Part shown: one piece after another, positions 61,335-64,000 of the stretch | How positions within the stretch are numbered: position 1 is the stretch's first letter | How the letters are laid out: each line of letters starts with the position of its first letter | Origin: Paraburkholderia sp. CNPSo 3272 | Lineage (GTDB): Bacteria; Pseudomonadota; Gammaproteobacteria; Burkholderiales; Burkholderiaceae | Reading direction: 5' to 3' | Length of the DNA stretch: 64,000 nucleotides | Assembly (NCBI RefSeq): GCF_024206495.1 | Contig: NZ_JAMBPQ010000016.1 | Location: forward strand, 1 to 64,000 | Made by a program: the position numbers and the translations under genes | The notes under the pieces: model-generated | Database searches by the model: none | The model's input: only the letters and a program-made list of their open reading frames with translations | Told to the model about the DNA's origin: nothing

Positions 61335-62483
61335 TCACTCTGCGCGCAGCTTGAGGCGCCACAGCGACGTCAGTTCGGCTGCGCGCGCGCGATAGAGCGG
61401 ATCGGTGGGATCCGTTGCTTTCGGGTGCCGCGGGCGAATGTCCTCCCGTCCCGCCACTTCGAGTCCGGCCTGCACAATCATCTCCACGAGCGCTTCGCGC
61501 GTGCGCAGCCCGAGATGCTCCGCGAAATCGGACAGAATCAACCACCCTTCGCCGCCCGGCTCGAGATGATCCTTGAGACCGTCGAGAAAGCCGCGCAGCA
61601 TGCGGCTCTCGGGATCGAACACGGCGTACTCGATGGGCGACGCGGGCCGCGACGGCACCCATGGTGGATTGCAGACAATGAGCGGCGCGCGCCCCTGCGG
61701 GAACAGATCCGCCTCGACGACCTCGACCTGCGCGGCGTAGCCGAGGCGGTCAAGGTTCTCGTTCGCGCAAGCCAGCGCGCGGGCGTCCTGATCGGTCGCG
61801 ATCACGCGCTTCACGCCGCGCGAGGCGAGCACGGCGGCGAGCACGCCCGTGCCCGTGCCGATGTCGAAGGCCTTTTCGAGTGACGGCAGCGCCGTGCGCG
61901 CGACGAGATCGACGTATTCGCCGCGCACCGGCGAGAACACGCCGTAGTACGGATGAATGCGCGCCCCGTTCAACGCCGCAATCTCGACACCCTTCTTGCG
62001 CCATTCGTGCGCGCCGACCAGACCGAGAATTTCGCGCAGCGACACCGCGGACGCTTCGCCATCAGGCGCGCCCCACGCCTCTTCGCACGCGAGCCGGACG
62101 TCGGGTGCGCGGCGCAGGTTGATGCCGTAGTCGCCTTCGAGGGGAATGAGCACCATGCCGAGCGTGCGGGCGCGCTGCGCCTGCGCCTGGCGATGCAGAT
62201 GAAACGCTTCGAGCGGTGAAGCGGGCGCCTTGGGCGCCGCGGCCTTGCGGGGTTTGCGCTCCCCGCGGCGCGCCATGGCCTGCAGCAGTTGACGCGCGTT
62301 CTGAAAGTCGCCGCGCCACAGCAACGCAGTACCTTCGCAGGCAAGACGGTACGCGGCGTCAGCAGTCGTGTGATCGTCGGCGATGACTACGCGTTTGGGC
62401 GCCGGCACGCCAGCCTCGGAGCGCCAGCGCACCGTGCGCGGGCCTTCGGTGTCGGGCCAGGTGAGAGTGGGATGTTCGGTCAT
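61335..62483 (-). CDS. class I SAM-dependent methyltransferase (NPPW type)
   Basis: A 382-aa protein whose C-terminal half is a HemK-like methyltransferase fold: motif I is FDIGTGTGVLAAVLASRG and motif IV is VCNPPWVPS. The NPP[YW] motif is used by enzymes that methylate amide or amino nitrogens in proteins, RNA or DNA. The N-terminal 180 residues are helical with a basic low-complexity stretch (ERKPRKAAAPKAPASP). Start 62483 is chosen from the beginning of the folded sequence. Substrate unknown. Confidence 0.8.
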   Translation of the reverse strand: MTEHPTLTWPDTEGPRTVRWRSEAGVPAPKRVVIADDHTTADAAYRLACEGTALLWRGDFQNARQLLQAMARRGERKPRKAAAPKAPASPLEAFHLHRQAQAQRARTLGMVLIPLEGDYGINLRRAPDVRLACEEAWGAPDGEASAVSLREILGLVGAHEWRKKGVEIAALNGARIHPYYGVFSPVRGEYVDLVARTALPSLEKAFDIGTGTGVLAAVLASRGVKRVIATDQDARALACANENLDRLGYAAQVEVVEADLFPQGRAPLIVCNPPWVPSRPASPIEYAVFDPESRMLRGFLDGLKDHLEPGGEGWLILSDFAEHLGLRTREALVEMIVQAGLEVAGREDIRPRHPKATDPTDPLYRARAAELTSLWRLKLRAE

Positions 62484-62727
62484 AGTCGGATATTCGGTGC
62501 GGCGGGCGAGTTCGTCGATTCGTAGCTTGCCCGCAGGTGGGCGCCGTGGGGCGCCATCATATAGCAGAGCGATGCGGCGCGTTCCGTCACATCGCCTTCG
62601 CAACGATGATCGCTCAGACGGGCAGGCGCGTCGACTCGGCCAGACGGCGTAGGACGAAACGCGCACGCCCCGCAGTAAAATGGGCGCCGACCGCGCCCCG
62701 CCGGACCAAGCCCACCCGCACGAGACC

Positions 62728-64000
62728 ATGCCAGCGACCACCCAGCAGAAACGCCGCGCGCGCAAACCGCGCACGCGCCGCGCCAGCGCCGGTGGTGGGC
62801 TCGACGATGGCTTTTACGCCGAACTGCTGCATATCGTGGGGTTGCGGGAGAGCGTCTCCGGCGCAAGGCGCACCGTCGCACGACTCGCACCGCACGAGCG
62901 CTTGCGCGGCGCGCTGATCGAACTCGCGCTGTCGCGCCTCGCCGCCCGCGACGGCGAGAGCCAGAGCGACGGGCCCCAGGCCGACCACTTCGAACTCGCG
63001 CTGCGGCTTTGCATCGCATGGATCAGCCGCATCGTTTTTCTCAAGGTGCTCGAAACGCGTCTGCTGACGCTGCATGGCGGCGATGCGACCTACACGTTCC
63101 TGGACGCCCGGCGCCTCCGCTCGTTCAGCGATCTCGACGCGCTGTGCGACGCCGTACTAGGCGCTGGTGACGACACGCCGCCGGCTCGCTTCGCTCACCT
63201 TCCCCGCTTCGACGGTTCGCTTTTCGCCCCGCAAGGCCTGGACCGAAGCCTGCTCCGCATGAGCGCGCTAGACGATCACGCCACACTGCCGCTTTTCACG
63301 GCGACCGTGCTCCCCCCTGCGAGCGGCGAACGGAACACGCTCGCGTATCTGCTCGATTTTCTCGCGGCGTTCGACTTCTCCGCCGATTTGGCCGCGCAAG
63401 CGCCAACTGCGGCGAACAGGCGTTGCCTCGACGCCTCCTCGCTCGGGCTCGTCTTCGAAAAGCTCAACGGCTACCGCGACGGCGCGTGGTACACGCCTGG
63501 CAGCGTCGCGATGCAGCTCGCCCGTCCCGCCATCACGCAGGCGGCGCTCAATCGCCTGAACCGCGCCAGGGGCTGGCACTGCACGAACATCGATCAGCTA
63601 TCCGAACTGATCGGTGAATCGATCGAAAACCGCGACGAAGCGCGCGCGATTCTGGACTCGCTGCGCATCTGCGATCCCGCCGTCGGCTCGGGCCATCTGC
63701 TCGTTTCGGCGCTCAACGAGTTGCTGGCCCTGAAAGTGCGCCTCGGTTTGTTGAACGCGCAGGACCGCGAAGCGCTCGGCGCTTGCCGCATCGGCGTCAC
63801 CGCGGACCGGCTTTGCGTCACGCACGCGAATGGCGAACCGCTCAGCCGCGAGCGCGATGGCACGACCATCCGCGAGATCGAAGCCGCGCTCTTTCGCGGC
63901 AAGCGGGACATCGTCGAGCGCTCGCTTTTCGGTGTGGATATCGACGCGGATTCGGTCGGCATGGCGCGCCTGCGGCTGTGGATCGAACTGCTCGAACACG
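62728..64000 (+). CDS. type IIG-like restriction/adenine methyltransferase (partial, runs off the window)
   Basis: An open frame of at least 424 codons that is still open at the window edge. An N-terminal helical part (about 1-220) leads to FEKLNGYRDGAWYTPGSVAMQLAR, a motif X region, then motif I CDPAVGSGHLLVSALNELL and FGVDIDADSVGMARLRLWIELLE. This is the Eco57I/Alw26I-type N6-adenine methyltransferase layout, in which one chain often also carries the nuclease. The nuclease and target domains are not visible here. Its GC-rich codon use is like the host's, unlike the restriction gene in the island. Confidence 0.8.
   Translation, partial: MPATTQQKRRARKPRTRRASAGGGLDDGFYAELLHIVGLRESVSGARRTVARLAPHERLRGALIELALSRLAARDGESQSDGPQADHFELALRLCIAWISRIVFLKVLETRLLTLHGGDATYTFLDARRLRSFSDLDALCDAVLGAGDDTPPARFAHLPRFDGSLFAPQGLDRSLLRMSALDDHATLPLFTATVLPPASGERNTLAYLLDFLAAFDFSADLAAQAPTAANRRCLDASSLGLVFEKLNGYRDGAWYTPGSVAMQLARPAITQAALNRLNRARGWHCTNIDQLSELIGESIENRDEARAILDSLRICDPAVGSGHLLVSALNELLALKVRLGLLNAQDREALGACRIGVTADRLCVTHANGEPLSRERDGTTIREIEAALFRGKRDIVERSLFGVDIDADSVGMARLRLWIELLEH

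Overview
The window is a GC-rich chromosome segment from a Burkholderiaceae bacterium, most like Paraburkholderia or Caballeronia. The 16S rRNA start, the split phenylacetate (paa) cluster, the rpe-gph-trpEGDC order, the hemA-prfA-prmC-grxD-ubiX run and many of the proteins all fit that group. The species assignment is an inference from protein and gene-order memory, not from a search.

Layout. 1-700: the 5' end of a 16S rRNA gene on the minus strand, with its leader and a strong promoter. 700-7361: phenylacetate degradation (crotonase, paaN, thiolase, paaG, paaI, paaK), arranged divergently around a palindrome-rich promoter. 7447-10846: mltA, a small membrane protein, apaG, rpe and gph. 10847-15275: the trp region, with a Trp-rich leader peptide and an attenuator-like hairpin ahead of trpEGDC. 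15288-21929: a CYTH phosphatase, ung, azoR, an M61 peptidase, dsbC and an FAD hydroxylase.

22214-38828: a genomic island of about 16.5 kb inserted in the 5' end of the housekeeping gene ychF. A 101-bp direct repeat of the ychF start (97 of 101 identical) flanks it. The left copy is a dead 34-codon stub. The right copy, supplied by the island, rebuilds a full-length ychF. The island is visibly less GC-rich than its surroundings. It carries a tyrosine integrase at its right end, a single-chain (type ISP-like) restriction-modification enzyme with a TPR-like partner, a serine recombinase, and an XRE regulator. It also carries a leftward group encoding a zinc-ribbon/LprI membrane protein, an ADP-ribosylglycohydrolase, a 70-aa protein, a PIN nuclease and a TIR/NDT-like protein. 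Its centre (28.0-31.5 kb) is the least explained part. A zinc-finger-like protein with a LexA-type box at its start runs directly into 51 tandem copies of a 17-19-bp unit. After these comes about 1.5 kb without convincing genes, holding two diverged copies of a roughly 145-bp element that keeps a long hairpin through compensating changes.

38728-64000: ordinary housekeeping genes resume: ychF, ettA, an AsmA-like protein, a HAD hydrolase, pepP, an atypical response regulator, hemA, prfA, prmC, grxD, ubiX, a LigB-type dioxygenase, an APC transporter, a cold-shock gene with a long leader, a YegD-like Hsp70, a nitroreductase, a TetR/MFS pair with twin operators, and several methyltransferases. The window ends inside a type IIG-like restriction/methyltransferase gene.

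The best candidate for an undescribed system is the SOS-box gene, repeat array and paired structured elements at 28.1-30.8 kb. No function can be assigned from sequence alone.
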